Of a DNA stretch of 36,354 nt, positions 7,592-15,267 are shown one piece after another (position 1 is the first letter of the stretch; each line of letters starts with the position of its first letter). Location: positions 1 through 36,354 of the forward strand of contig JAFVPA010000013.1 in NCBI GenBank assembly GCA_017505505.1, read 5' to 3'. The notes under the pieces were generated by a model that did not search any database, had not been told where the DNA came from, and was given only the letters and a program-made list of their open reading frames with translations. The DNA comes from Oscillospiraceae bacterium (GTDB taxonomy: Bacteria; Bacillota_A; Clostridia; Oscillospirales; Oscillospiraceae). A program made the translations under genes and the position numbers.

Positions 7592-8976
7592 TCATTGCCG
7601 TTGTAGGTTCCGGCGGAAAAACCACACTGATCAAAAAGCTGGCTTCCCGGTACCGCAGGGAAGGAAAAACCGTTCTGGTAACTACCACCACCCATATGTT
7701 CCTTGAGGAGGATACCTTGCTGACCGATGATGCAGATACCATTATTCCGGCCCTAAAAGAGAAAGGCTGCATCATGGCAGGCGTTCCTGATGGCAAAAAA
7801 ATCAAAGCACTTTCCAAAGAAACGTTTGATGAGGCCTGTCTCCACGCAGATGTAGTGCTGGTGGAAGCGGATGGGTCCAAATGCCTGCCGCTGAAATACC
7901 CCAATGCCACGGAACCGGTGATCCCGAATAATACCGATGAGATCATTGTCGTCTGCGGGCTCAATGCCATCGGGCAGAAAGCACAGGATGTCTGTCACCG
8001 TCTGGAACTGGTAAAGGAATGTCTCGGTATTGACGACAACACGGTAATCACACCGGCACACATACAGAAACTGGTCACAGAAGGATATCTGAAGCCTCTC
8101 CGCGCAGTCTATCCAAAGGCAAAAATCAGCGTGCGGCCCCGTCATGACGGATCCCTTTACCAGAGGGCCATTGCCTCCCTGCTGCAAAATGAGCAGAATG
8201 TGTCCATACTCCGCAAAGAATGGTTTTGCCCGCAGCCGAAGCTGATTCTCTGCGGCGGCGGGCATGTATCCAGAGAAGTGGCAGCCTTTGCTCACCGGCT
8301 GGATTTTTCCGTCACGGTGATGGACGAACGTCCGGAGGCAGTGACCCGGGAACGGTTCCCTACTGCAGAAGCGCTGATTTGCGATTCCTATGAGAACCTG
8401 AAACAGTATCTGGAGCCGGATGCCTGCTATGTGGTGGTGACACCGGAGCATAAGGCGGACCTGCAATGTGTCAGCACCATTCTGCCCACCCAATACCGGT
8501 ATCTCGGTATGATTGGCAGCCGCAAAAAGGTGGCTTCCACCGTTGAAAATCTCCGTAACGCAGGCTTTACCCAGGCGCAGATCGACAGCATTTTTGCGCC
8601 CATCGGTTTGTCTATCGGAGCTGTGACCCCTGCGGAAATTGCCCTGAGCATCCTGGCTCAGATCATCCAGGTGAAGAACAAAACCCATGCTGCCTCTGCG
8701 GACAAGGTGCTGCTGGAAGAAAAAGAACCGGGTGTGCTTTGCATCATCACGGAAAAGCACGGCTCCACCCCAAGAGGCGTGGGAAGCATGATGTTTGTGG
8801 GCGAGGAGAAGGTGCTGGGCTCCATCGGCGGCGGAGAGCCGGAATATCTGGCAATTTGCCACGCAAGGGAGGATCCCGGCTTTGACCTGCGGGAATATAC
8901 CCTGAACAACACCGCGCCAAACGGTCTGGATATGATCTGCGGCGGACGGATAAAGGTGCTGTTCATCCCGGTATAG
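7588..8976 (+). CDS. yqeC: YqeC-XdhC fusion, maturation factor of the Se-Mo hydroxylase
   Basis: A 462-aa fusion of two accessory proteins. Residues 1-210 are YqeC-like, with a P-loop-like start VVGSGGKTTLI (5-15), TTTTHM and the acidic motif VEADGSK (92-98). Residues 218-360 are the XdhC Rossmann domain (LILCGGGHVSREVA, MDERPE, and GMIGSRKK at 307-314). Residues 378-462 carry the CoxI/XdhC N-terminal-type motifs HGSTPRGVGSMMFVG and GSIGGG. In classic XdhC the CoxI motif comes before the Rossmann domain; here the order is reversed. XdhC proteins bind molybdopterin, help exchange the terminal Mo ligand (S or Se) and insert the cofactor. The start at 7588 overlaps the yqeB stop (ATGA) and follows AAGGGAG. 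Confidence 0.88.
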   Translation: MIIAVVGSGGKTTLIKKLASRYRREGKTVLVTTTTHMFLEEDTLLTDDADTIIPALKEKGCIMAGVPDGKKIKALSKETFDEACLHADVVLVEADGSKCLPLKYPNATEPVIPNNTDEIIVVCGLNAIGQKAQDVCHRLELVKECLGIDDNTVITPAHIQKLVTEGYLKPLRAVYPKAKISVRPRHDGSLYQRAIASLLQNEQNVSILRKEWFCPQPKLILCGGGHVSREVAAFAHRLDFSVTVMDERPEAVTRERFPTAEALICDSYENLKQYLEPDACYVVVTPEHKADLQCVSTILPTQYRYLGMIGSRKKVASTVENLRNAGFTQAQIDSIFAPIGLSIGAVTPAEIALSILAQIIQVKNKTHAASADKVLLEEKEPGVLCIITEKHGSTPRGVGSMMFVGEEKVLGSIGGGEPEYLAICHAREDPGFDLREYTLNNTAPNGLDMICGGRIKVLFIPV

Positions 8977-9006
8977 AAAAATTGTGCAAAGAACAGAGGA
9001 AAGCAA

Positions 9007-10023
9007 ATGAAAAAGATCAAGGTGCGCGATGCCATTGGAATGGAACTCTGCCATGATATCACGGAAATGAACGCGGGTTTCAAGGGCGTTGCCTTCAAGC
9101 GGGGCCACATCATTCAGGCATCTGATATCGAGCGAATGATGCGTATTGGCAAGCAGCACATTTTTGTCTGGGAGGAACAGGCAGGGGAAATTCACGAGGA
9201 CGACTGTGCCAGAAGAATGGCGGCTATGGCACCGGTGGAAGGTGCCCATTATACAGAGCCTGCTGAGGGGAAGGTACTGCTCCTTTCTGAGCAAAGAGGC
9301 ATGTTCCGGGTAAACCGGACGCTTCTGAACAAAATCAATTCCATTGGCGACATCACCATTTGTACGCTTCCGGACCATTATCCCGTAGAAGCCGGGGCCA
9401 GACTTGCCTCCATGCGGATCGTACCGCTGGTAACCAAAGAGGAACAAATCCTCAAAGCAGAACAGCTTTGTGCAGAGGAAAAGCTTCTGGACCTGCGGCC
9501 CTATCAGTATAAAAAAATCGGTGTGGTCATTACCGGCAACGAAGTATTCCATGGACGCATCCAGGACCGGTTTGGTCCGGTGATCCGGTCAAAGGTAGAG
9601 AAGTATCCCTGTGAGGTCATCGGTATCCGTATCTGCGATGACGATCCGGAAGAAATCCTGAAAGCCGCAGAAAACCATCTCCATAACGGTGCCGATCTTC
9701 TGATTTTCACCGGCGGAATGAGTGTAGACCCGGATGATCTGACGCCCACCGCGATCCGGCAGCTGGGGGCGGAAATCATTTCCCACGGTGTTCCTTCTCA
9801 GCCCGGCAATATGACGCTGGTAGCGTATTTAGGGGATATTCCGATCCTGGGTGTACCCGGTGCTGCCATCAAGCTGCCGACAACTGTTTTTGATGTACTT
9901 CTGCCCCAGATATTTACAGGGGACAGAATCAGTGAAGAAGAACTGCTTGAACTGGCAGATGGCGGCCTGTGTCAGATGTGCAAAGCCTGCCATTGGCCCA
10001 ATTGCTCCTTTGGCAGATATTAA
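9007..10023 (+). CDS. Molybdopterin-binding (MoaB/Mog/MoeA-C-like) protein with Cys-rich tail
   Basis: A 338-aa protein whose residues 170-310 form a MoCF_biosynth (molybdopterin-binding) domain: GVVITGNEVFHGRIQDRFGP, then FTGGMSVDPDDLTPTAI (234-250) and LGVPGAA. The first 165 residues do not show the MoeA domain layout and resemble the uncharacterised N-terminal part of molybdopterin-binding proteins found in xdh operons. The last 17 residues hold four cysteines spaced CxxCxxCx4C (C322, C325, C328, C333), a possible metal or Fe-S site. It probably assists Mo insertion or cofactor delivery to the hydroxylase. It lies 30 nt after the YqeC-XdhC gene with AGAGGAAA upstream, and ends the rightward operon before a hairpin terminator. 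Confidence 0.82.
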   Translation: MKKIKVRDAIGMELCHDITEMNAGFKGVAFKRGHIIQASDIERMMRIGKQHIFVWEEQAGEIHEDDCARRMAAMAPVEGAHYTEPAEGKVLLLSEQRGMFRVNRTLLNKINSIGDITICTLPDHYPVEAGARLASMRIVPLVTKEEQILKAEQLCAEEKLLDLRPYQYKKIGVVITGNEVFHGRIQDRFGPVIRSKVEKYPCEVIGIRICDDDPEEILKAAENHLHNGADLLIFTGGMSVDPDDLTPTAIRQLGAEIISHGVPSQPGNMTLVAYLGDIPILGVPGAAIKLPTTVFDVLLPQIFTGDRISEEELLELADGGLCQMCKACHWPNCSFGRY

Positions 10024-10033
10024 TATCATAAAA

Positions 10034-10069
10034 AGATCCCGAATGCATTTCAATACGCATTCGGGATCT
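10034..10069. terminator. Terminator between convergent Mo operon and permease
   Basis: A perfect 13-bp stem (10034-10046 with 10057-10069) and a 10-nt loop. On the minus strand it is followed by TTTTT, so it is a canonical intrinsic terminator for the permease gene. On the plus strand the U-run is poor, but the stem may still help to end the Mo/Se operon. Confidence 0.85.
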
Positions 10070-10089
10070 ATGTTATGGAAGAGTAAATA

Positions 10090-11496
10090 TTAGAGCTTTT
10101 CTTCTGCCTTTTCCTTGGGCAGCAGAATGTTCAGCAGGATGGCCACCATAGCGGCGGGAACGATGCCGGAGCCGCCGAAGATCAGCTGGATAGCCTGGGG
10201 CGCGTGGGCCAGGATACCGGTATTGGCACCCATGCCGTAGCCGACACCCAGAGCAACGGCCACGATAGACAGGTTCCGGCCGGTCAGAGGCTCCTTGGTG
10301 ATCAGCTGGATGCCGCTGATGACAATAGAGGAGAACATCATAACAGCAGCGCCGCCCAGAACGGACTGGGGCATGATGGAAACCAGCGCGCCCAGCTTGG
10401 GGCACAGACCGCACAGGATCAGGAAGATGGCACCGGTGGCAATGGCGAAGCGGTTGACCACCTTGGTCATGGCAACCAGACCAACGTTCTGACTGAAGGA
10501 GGTGTTGGGCAGGACACCGAACAGGGCGGCGAAGGAAGAACCGATACCGTCACAGATCACGCCGCCAGACAGCTCCTTGTCGGTAGCTTCCCGGCCCAGA
10601 CCGCCTTCCATAACGCCGGAAATATCGCCGACGGTTTCCACAGCGGTAACGATGAACATGATCAGAACGGGCAAAATGGCCCGCAGATCAAACACGGGCT
10701 TCACAGGAAGGATCTTGGGGATCTCAAACCAGGCAGCGTCAGCAACCTTGCTCCAGTTCAGAACCCAGGCCTTGGTGTATTCCACACCGTCGGCGGTAAC
10801 GCCGGTGGTGGGCAGAACCAGACCCATGATGAACGCAGCAATATAACCGCAGATGATGCCCAGCAGAATGGAAGAGGAGCTGGTAAAGCCGGTGGTACCG
10901 TGCTTAAAGTACAGGATCATTGCCAAGACGAAAATGGCCAGCAGCAGGTTTTCCATGGAACCGAAGTCCTTAGCTGTATTACCGCCGCCAAAGGAATTGA
11001 TACCCACGGAGATCAGGCTCAGACCGATGGACATGACCACAGTGCCGGTAACAACAGCAGGGAAGAACTTGCGCAGAGGCTTCAGGAAGAAACCCAGAAC
11101 GCCTTCAAACAGGCCGCCGATGATGGATGCACCCATGATGGCACCATAAGCAATAACACCACCGCCCATAGTTGCGGCAACGGAGTTGAAAACGCCGATA
11201 AAGCCGGAGGAAGTACCCATAACAATGGGGACGTTACCGCCGATGGGGCCGATGGAGAACAGCTGGACCAGTGTGACAATACCGGCAACCAGCATTGCGT
11301 TCTGAAGCAGATGCAGCTGCAGGTCTGCAAATTCGCCGCCAGCGATACCGCAGGCACCGGTGATGATCAGCAGGGGGGTCAGATTACCAACGAACATAGC
11401 CAGCACATGCTGCAGGCCCAAGGGGATCGCCTGTTTCAAAGGCATTTTGCCGTCCAGCTGAAAGGCCTTTTCAGACAGTTGATATGTCTTCTTCAT
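10090..11496 (-). CDS. Xanthine/urate-type permease, NCS2 (nucleobase-ascorbate) family
   Basis: A 468-aa integral membrane protein with the 14-segment NCS2 pattern. The signature QNVGLVAMTK (336-345) fits the family motif [QEP]NxGxxxxT[RKG] exactly, the TM1 QH pair is Q29-H30, and the TM8 glutamate lies in AVETVGD (E287). Members with QN at the start of this motif are mostly xanthine or uric acid transporters rather than uracil transporters. Context agrees: it is divergent from xpt and next to a xanthine-dehydrogenase-type locus. It should import purine by proton symport. The start follows AGAGGT; its own promoter is at 11538-11565 and its terminator at 10034-10069. Confidence 0.9.
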   Translation of the reverse strand: MKKTYQLSEKAFQLDGKMPLKQAIPLGLQHVLAMFVGNLTPLLIITGACGIAGGEFADLQLHLLQNAMLVAGIVTLVQLFSIGPIGGNVPIVMGTSSGFIGVFNSVAATMGGGVIAYGAIMGASIIGGLFEGVLGFFLKPLRKFFPAVVTGTVVMSIGLSLISVGINSFGGGNTAKDFGSMENLLLAIFVLAMILYFKHGTTGFTSSSSILLGIICGYIAAFIMGLVLPTTGVTADGVEYTKAWVLNWSKVADAAWFEIPKILPVKPVFDLRAILPVLIMFIVTAVETVGDISGVMEGGLGREATDKELSGGVICDGIGSSFAALFGVLPNTSFSQNVGLVAMTKVVNRFAIATGAIFLILCGLCPKLGALVSIMPQSVLGGAAVMMFSSIVISGIQLITKEPLTGRNLSIVAVALGVGYGMGANTGILAHAPQAIQLIFGGSGIVPAAMVAILLNILLPKEKAEEKL

Positions 11497-11537
11497 AAAG
11501 AAACCTCTTTCTTTTTATTTACAGAGATTATTGTAGC

Positions 11538-11565
11538 ATTATAACGTAAATTAGTAAATTGCCAA
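11538..11565 (-). promoter_or_regulatory. Promoter of the purine permease
   Basis: On the minus strand, TTGGCA (11565-11560) and a perfect TATAAT (11543-11538) are separated by 16 nt. Transcription would start around 11531, about 35 nt before the permease ATG. Confidence 0.65.
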
Positions 11566-11599
11566 AACAGAAAAAATTCACATTTATTTTACAAATATA

Positions 11600-11628
11600 C
11601 TGACATTATGCGAAGAACATGCTATAAT
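11600..11628 (+). promoter_or_regulatory. Promoter of xpt
   Basis: CTGACA (11600-11605), a 17-nt spacer and TATAAT (11623-11628) with an upstream TGC (extended -10). Transcription would start near 11635, leaving only about 22 nt of leader. No purine riboswitch fits in so short a leader. Confidence 0.75.
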
Positions 11629-11656
11629 GCGAGTATTCTACTGGGAGGTAACCGAA

Positions 11657-12244
11657 ATGAATTTTTTAGAAGAGAGAATCGTAAAAGACGGCATTGTCAA
11701 GCCCGGCAATGTTCTGAAGGTGGACAGCTTTCTGAATCACCAGATGGATATCGCACTGATGGAAGAAATCGGTCGCGAATTCAAGCGTCGTTTCGGTCAT
11801 AAGACCATTACCAAGGTCATGACCATTGAAGCCTCCGGTATCGGCATTGCCGCTTTTGTTGCCAAGGAGTTTGGTGTGCCCATGGTCTTCGCCAAGAAGT
11901 CCAAGTCCGTCAATCTGGACGGCGAGATGTATGTGGCTGAGGTAGAATCCTTTACCCACAAGAATAAGAATCAGGTCATCGTATCCAAGAAATTCCTGCA
12001 TGAAGGAGAGCATATCCTGATCATCGACGATTTCCTGGCAAACGGCTGCGCCCTGCAGGGCCTGATCTCCATTGCAGAAAATGCAGGTGCCATTGTTGAG
12101 GGCTGCGGCATCGTCATTGAGAAGGGCTTCCAGATTGGCGGCCGTGTGATCCGCAATCTGGGCTATCATGTAGAATCTCTGGCGATCGTGGATGCCATGG
12201 ATGCCGAAAAGGGCACCATTACTTTCCGGGAGCAGAATTGCTGA
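11657..12244 (+). CDS. xpt: Xanthine phosphoribosyltransferase
   Basis: Converts xanthine and PRPP to XMP for purine salvage in the cytoplasm. The 195-aa length matches the family. The PRPP-binding motif ILIIDDFLANGCAL (120-133) and the purine-side loop FAKKSKSVNLDGEMY are typical of Gram-positive Xpt. Start 11657 is preceded by GGGAGG. It is monocistronic, with its own strong promoter and an intrinsic terminator at 12291-12329. Its divergent pairing with the xanthine permease, and the nearby xanthine dehydrogenase, place imported xanthine at a branch between salvage and oxidation. Confidence 0.95.
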   Translation: MNFLEERIVKDGIVKPGNVLKVDSFLNHQMDIALMEEIGREFKRRFGHKTITKVMTIEASGIGIAAFVAKEFGVPMVFAKKSKSVNLDGEMYVAEVESFTHKNKNQVIVSKKFLHEGEHILIIDDFLANGCALQGLISIAENAGAIVEGCGIVIEKGFQIGGRVIRNLGYHVESLAIVDAMDAEKGTITFREQNC

Positions 12245-12290
12245 TCCCGTTTCCAAAACAACCATTCCTGGAGTAACAATATGGATAAGA

Positions 12291-12329
12291 AGAACCTGAT
12301 TTGACTTTGTATCAAATCAGGTTCTTTTT
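12291..12329 (+). terminator. Intrinsic terminator of xpt
   Basis: A 14-bp stem AGAACCTGATTTGA / TCAAATCAGGTTCT with a 7-nt loop, followed directly by a T-run (12325-12329). Confidence 0.92.
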
Positions 12330-12334
12330 CCTGT

Positions 12335-12359
12335 CATGGTATCACAAGGTGATACCATG
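12335..12359. repeat. Perfect 11-bp inverted repeat, possible operator
   Basis: Arms CATGGTATCAC (12335-12345) and GTGATACCATG (12349-12359) are exact inverted repeats separated by AAG. There is no U-run, so it is not a terminator. It lies between the xpt terminator and the next promoter, about 165 nt upstream of that promoter. It may be a protein-binding site; no regulator gene is adjacent. Confidence 0.6.
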
Positions 12360-12522
12360 CACAGTTCTGCAGTGAACTACACCGCCTGTTTTTTGAATAG
12401 TAACCCCAGTGCAATAGGGACAGAAAGGACAAATCATTTCCAGGCTGACCGGAGCGGGCTTTCCGAAACTCAGCTGCCTGAGCCCTTTCGGATCTTTGAA
12501 AGGAGGACCATATTGGCAAATG
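12360..12522. other. Non-coding stretch upstream of the manA-like gene
   Basis: No credible gene is seen. The one structure is an interrupted hairpin: TCCGAAACTCAG (12462-12473) pairs with CTGAG (12478-12482) and TTTCGGA (12486-12492), with three unpaired C in the 3' arm. It lies upstream of the predicted promoter and its role is unknown. No known riboswitch was recognised. Confidence 0.4.
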
Positions 12523-12551
12523 TTGAAATGCCTGCACCGCTATGATATACT
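12523..12551 (+). promoter_or_regulatory. Promoter of the manA-like gene
   Basis: TTGAAA (12523-12528), a 17-nt spacer and TATACT (12546-12551). The start point would fall near 12558, giving a leader of about 85 nt before the ATG at 12643. Confidence 0.6.
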
Positions 12552-12642
12552 ATATTGATAAAACAAACTGTTGCCGGGCAGTATCCGACAAGGTGCCAGT
12601 TTGACCGATACAAGAAAAACCGGTGAACAGGAGGGAAAACAA

Positions 12643-13545
12643 ATGCTGGAAATGATGGAGAACAGAGTTCAGAGGCCTTTTTGCGGCGGAAAGCTGTTGG
12701 ATGAATTCATGGGCCTCTATCCCGGCGTGGATGGGAATTATCCGGAGCGGTGGATCTGTTCGGCCACCAGAAGTGTAGACGGCAAAGGAATATCGCAGAC
12801 AAAGGAAGGCATTCCGCTTACCAGTGTGTACAAAGAACCTGTGAATATCCTGGTAAAGCTTCTGGACAGCCGCTCCAGATTGATGATCCAGGTCCATCCG
12901 GATGACGAAAGAGCAGAAAAATACTTTTCAAGCCGGTTCGGTAAGGCAGAATGCTGGTATATTCTGGATACCAGGACAATAGACGGCCAGGAACCCTATG
13001 TGTACCTCGGTTTCAAGGAACATGTAACCCGTGAACACTGGGAAGCACTGTATCAGGCCCAGGACATCGCAGGAATGGAAGCCTGTCTGCATAAAATCCC
13101 GGTGAAGAAAGGAGATGCCTTTTTTATTCCCGGCGGATTGGTCCATGCAATGGGTTCCGGTGTGTTTTTTGCGGAGATCCAGCAGCCGACGGATATTACC
13201 CTCCGGGTGGAACGGGTTTCGCCGGACGGCAGAATGATGGATGACAAGGGACTGCACGGCGGTGCCGGAGAAAAGGCCCTGTTTGACTGCTTTGACTATC
13301 ATGGATGCTCCCGGGAGGAAATTCTCTCCAGATACAAGCTCCGGCTCCGGGAAGATACCGTGGTAGATAATGCCCTGTTCTGGATGCGGGACATCCGGGT
13401 TTCCCAATCCTGTCTGGTTCGTGTGGATCCTTACGCAATCGTGCTGGTTCTGGAGGGAGAGGACAAGGGAAAGGAATTTTTCCTCACGGAAGATACCCTG
13501 TTCTCCGGAGCGTGCAGGCTTCTGATCTGCGGCAGCAGATGTTAG
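12643..13545 (+). CDS. manA: Mannose-6-phosphate isomerase-like (class I cupin) protein
   Basis: A zinc-dependent isomerase of the phosphomannose isomerase family, interconverting mannose-6-phosphate and fructose-6-phosphate. The 300-aa length is typical of the short bacterial form. Metal ligands are visible as Q83 and H85 (MIQVHPDD), E103 (KAECWYIL) and H168 (GLVHAMGSG). The catalytic-arginine region reads PTDITLRVERV. The start at 12643 follows AGGAGGG; an earlier in-frame codon at 12571 would lie in the leader. It is a single-gene unit before the ABC transporter. Product identity rests on motifs; another hexose-phosphate or sugar-analogue substrate is possible given the sugar enzymes downstream. 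Confidence 0.85.
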   Translation: MLEMMENRVQRPFCGGKLLDEFMGLYPGVDGNYPERWICSATRSVDGKGISQTKEGIPLTSVYKEPVNILVKLLDSRSRLMIQVHPDDERAEKYFSSRFGKAECWYILDTRTIDGQEPYVYLGFKEHVTREHWEALYQAQDIAGMEACLHKIPVKKGDAFFIPGGLVHAMGSGVFFAEIQQPTDITLRVERVSPDGRMMDDKGLHGGAGEKALFDCFDYHGCSREEILSRYKLRLREDTVVDNALFWMRDIRVSQSCLVRVDPYAIVLVLEGEDKGKEFFLTEDTLFSGACRLLICGSRC

Positions 13546-13589
13546 TGCAATGTACAAATCCAAGCCTGAAAACAGATGTTGATTTATAT

Positions 13590-13639
13590 AAGTATGATAA
13601 AAATTCATACTTCACGGGGTGTGAAAATAAAGGTAAAAT
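13590..13639 (+). promoter_or_regulatory. Promoter and flanking inverted repeat of the NMT1-type ABC operon
   Basis: TTCACG (13611-13616), 17 nt, then TAAAAT (13634-13639) is a usable but weak promoter. Immediately upstream, and touching the -35, is an 8-bp inverted repeat AAGTATGA (13590-13597) / TCATACTT (13605-13612) with a 7-nt AT spacer, which looks like an operator. Confidence 0.5.
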
Positions 13640-13673
13640 AGACAGGAACTACTAAAACAAGGAGGTCTAGGCG

Positions 13674-14450
13674 ATGAAGAAAAAATCGTCTTTCTGGAGC
13701 AAAATCCCGAGCAACGTCTGGGTCCTGATCTCCGTCGGTGTTGCGATTCTGCTTTGGATTACAGCATCCCGGTTGTGGCCCATGGTCTTTGCCACCCCTA
13801 CAAAGGTATTGGCCGCATTTATTGACAAGGCATCCAACGGATCCCTTTGGGGTCATGTCTGGGCCAGCTTGTCCCGTGTTCTGACCGGCTTCGGCATCGC
13901 ATTTTTCGTTGCGATTCCCGTGGCTTTCCTGATGGCATGGTACGAGCCTTTCTGCAACATTGTGGAGCCCTGGATCCAGTTCATCCGTAACATTCCCCCT
14001 CTGGCATATGTCTTCCTGATCGTTGCAGCTCTGGGTATCGGTGCTGCAAGTAAGATCGCCGTTATTTTCATCGCTGCTTTCCTGGTTCAGGTCGTTACCA
14101 TCTACCAGGGCGTCAAGGGTGTTGATGTCACCCTGATCAAGGCAGCCCGCGTGCTGGGCGCCAGCCAGACCGACATTTTCTTCAAGGTGACGGTCCCCGC
14201 ATCTACCCCCTTCATTCTGGTCGCTGCCCGTCTGGGCCTGTCCACCTCCCTGACCACGCTGATGGCTTCCGAAATCGTCGGCGGTGACAAGGGTATCGGC
14301 ATGATGATCCAGAAGGCAAGTGGCTATTATCAGATGGATACCGTGCTCATGGGCATCATCCTGCTGGGCATTATCGGTATTTGCTTTGAGAAGATCGTGA
14401 AATATCTCGAGAGGAGGTTTACAGGATGGCAGGAAACAATTCAGCAGTAA
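13674..14450 (+). CDS. ABC transporter permease, nitrate/sulfonate/taurine type
   Basis: A 258-aa membrane permease of the SsuC/TauC/NrtB family with about six membrane segments. The cytoplasmic coupling loop has the family form, DVTLIKAARVLGASQTDIFF followed by a conserved VPASTPFIL. It forms the channel of the importer with the ATPase and binding protein that follow. The start has AGGAGG at 7-9 nt. The gene overlaps the ATPase gene by 25 nt, so translation is coupled. Members of this family import taurine, alkanesulfonates, nitrate, pyrimidine precursors or riboflavin-like compounds; sequence alone does not decide the substrate. Confidence 0.9.
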   Translation: MKKKSSFWSKIPSNVWVLISVGVAILLWITASRLWPMVFATPTKVLAAFIDKASNGSLWGHVWASLSRVLTGFGIAFFVAIPVAFLMAWYEPFCNIVEPWIQFIRNIPPLAYVFLIVAALGIGAASKIAVIFIAAFLVQVVTIYQGVKGVDVTLIKAARVLGASQTDIFFKVTVPASTPFILVAARLGLSTSLTTLMASEIVGGDKGIGMMIQKASGYYQMDTVLMGIILLGIIGICFEKIVKYLERRFTGWQETIQQ

Positions 14451-15217
14451 AAGTCAAAATTGACAATGTGGTGAAGAAGTACCAGGGCCGCAACGGCGAA
14501 GTCGTCGCTTTGAACGGTGTCAGCCTGGATATCCACGAAAACGAGTTTATTTGTGTGGTCGGTCCTTCCGGCTGCGGCAAGTCCACCCTGCTGAATAACA
14601 TCGGCGGCCTGGACACCCCCACCTCCGGTACGATTTATGTGGACGGCAAGCCCGTCGACGGCCCCAGCCCCGAGCGCGGTATCGTCTTCCAGCAGTATGC
14701 ACTGTTCCCCTGGCTGACCGTTGAGCAGAACGTTGCCTTCGGTCTGAAGCTGCAGGGCAAGAGCAAGGAAGAGTGCGCTGAGATCACCAAGAAGTATCTG
14801 AAGATGGTCGAACTGGAAAAGTTCGCTGATTCCTATCCCAAGGAACTGTCCGGCGGCATGAAGCAGCGCGCTGCCATTGCCCGTGCCTACGCCGTCAATC
14901 CCGAGGTTCTGCTGATGGACGAGCCCTTCGGCGCACTTGATGCCCAGACCCGTACCCAGCTGCAGTCTGAACTGCTGCAGACCTGGCAGGAAGAAAAGAA
15001 AACCTGCTTCTTCATCACCCACGATGTTGAAGAGGCCATCATCCTGGCCCAGAGAGTTGTCATCATGAGTGCCCGTCCCGGCCGTATCAAGGAAATCGTG
15101 GACATCGATATCCCCTATCCCCGTACCCAGGAGACCAAGATGAGCCCCAGATTCATGGAGCTGAAGAATTACATCTGGAATCAGGTCTTCCAGGAATACC
15201 TGGCCGTTCGTAAGTGA
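14426..15217 (+). CDS. ABC transporter ATPase, nitrate/sulfonate/taurine type
   Basis: A 263-aa ATP-binding subunit (SsuB/TauB/NrtD type). Walker A is GPSGCGKST (about residues 46-54), the Q-loop is FQQYALFPWLT, the signature is LSGGMKQR, Walker B is VLLMDEP, and the H-loop is FITHDVEEA. These are intact, so it should be active. It overlaps the permease by 25 nt and follows GGAGG located inside the permease gene. It powers import by the complex made with the adjoining permease and lipoprotein. Confidence 0.95.
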   Translation: MAGNNSAVKVKIDNVVKKYQGRNGEVVALNGVSLDIHENEFICVVGPSGCGKSTLLNNIGGLDTPTSGTIYVDGKPVDGPSPERGIVFQQYALFPWLTVEQNVAFGLKLQGKSKEECAEITKKYLKMVELEKFADSYPKELSGGMKQRAAIARAYAVNPEVLLMDEPFGALDAQTRTQLQSELLQTWQEEKKTCFFITHDVEEAIILAQRVVIMSARPGRIKEIVDIDIPYPRTQETKMSPRFMELKNYIWNQVFQEYLAVRK

Positions 15218-15267
15218 TTTAACCGGAGAAACCGGATAATCAACAAGTAATTTAGGAGGAAACACAA

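Noticed and set aside
11497..11656. Guanine/xanthine riboswitch ahead of xpt
   Set aside because: The predicted transcription start leaves only about 22 nt of leader and none of the conserved purine-riboswitch loop sequences is present.
12360..12560. Short open frames between xpt and the manA-like gene
   Set aside because: They have no ribosome site or recognisable similarity and one is opposed by a hairpin; treated as non-coding.
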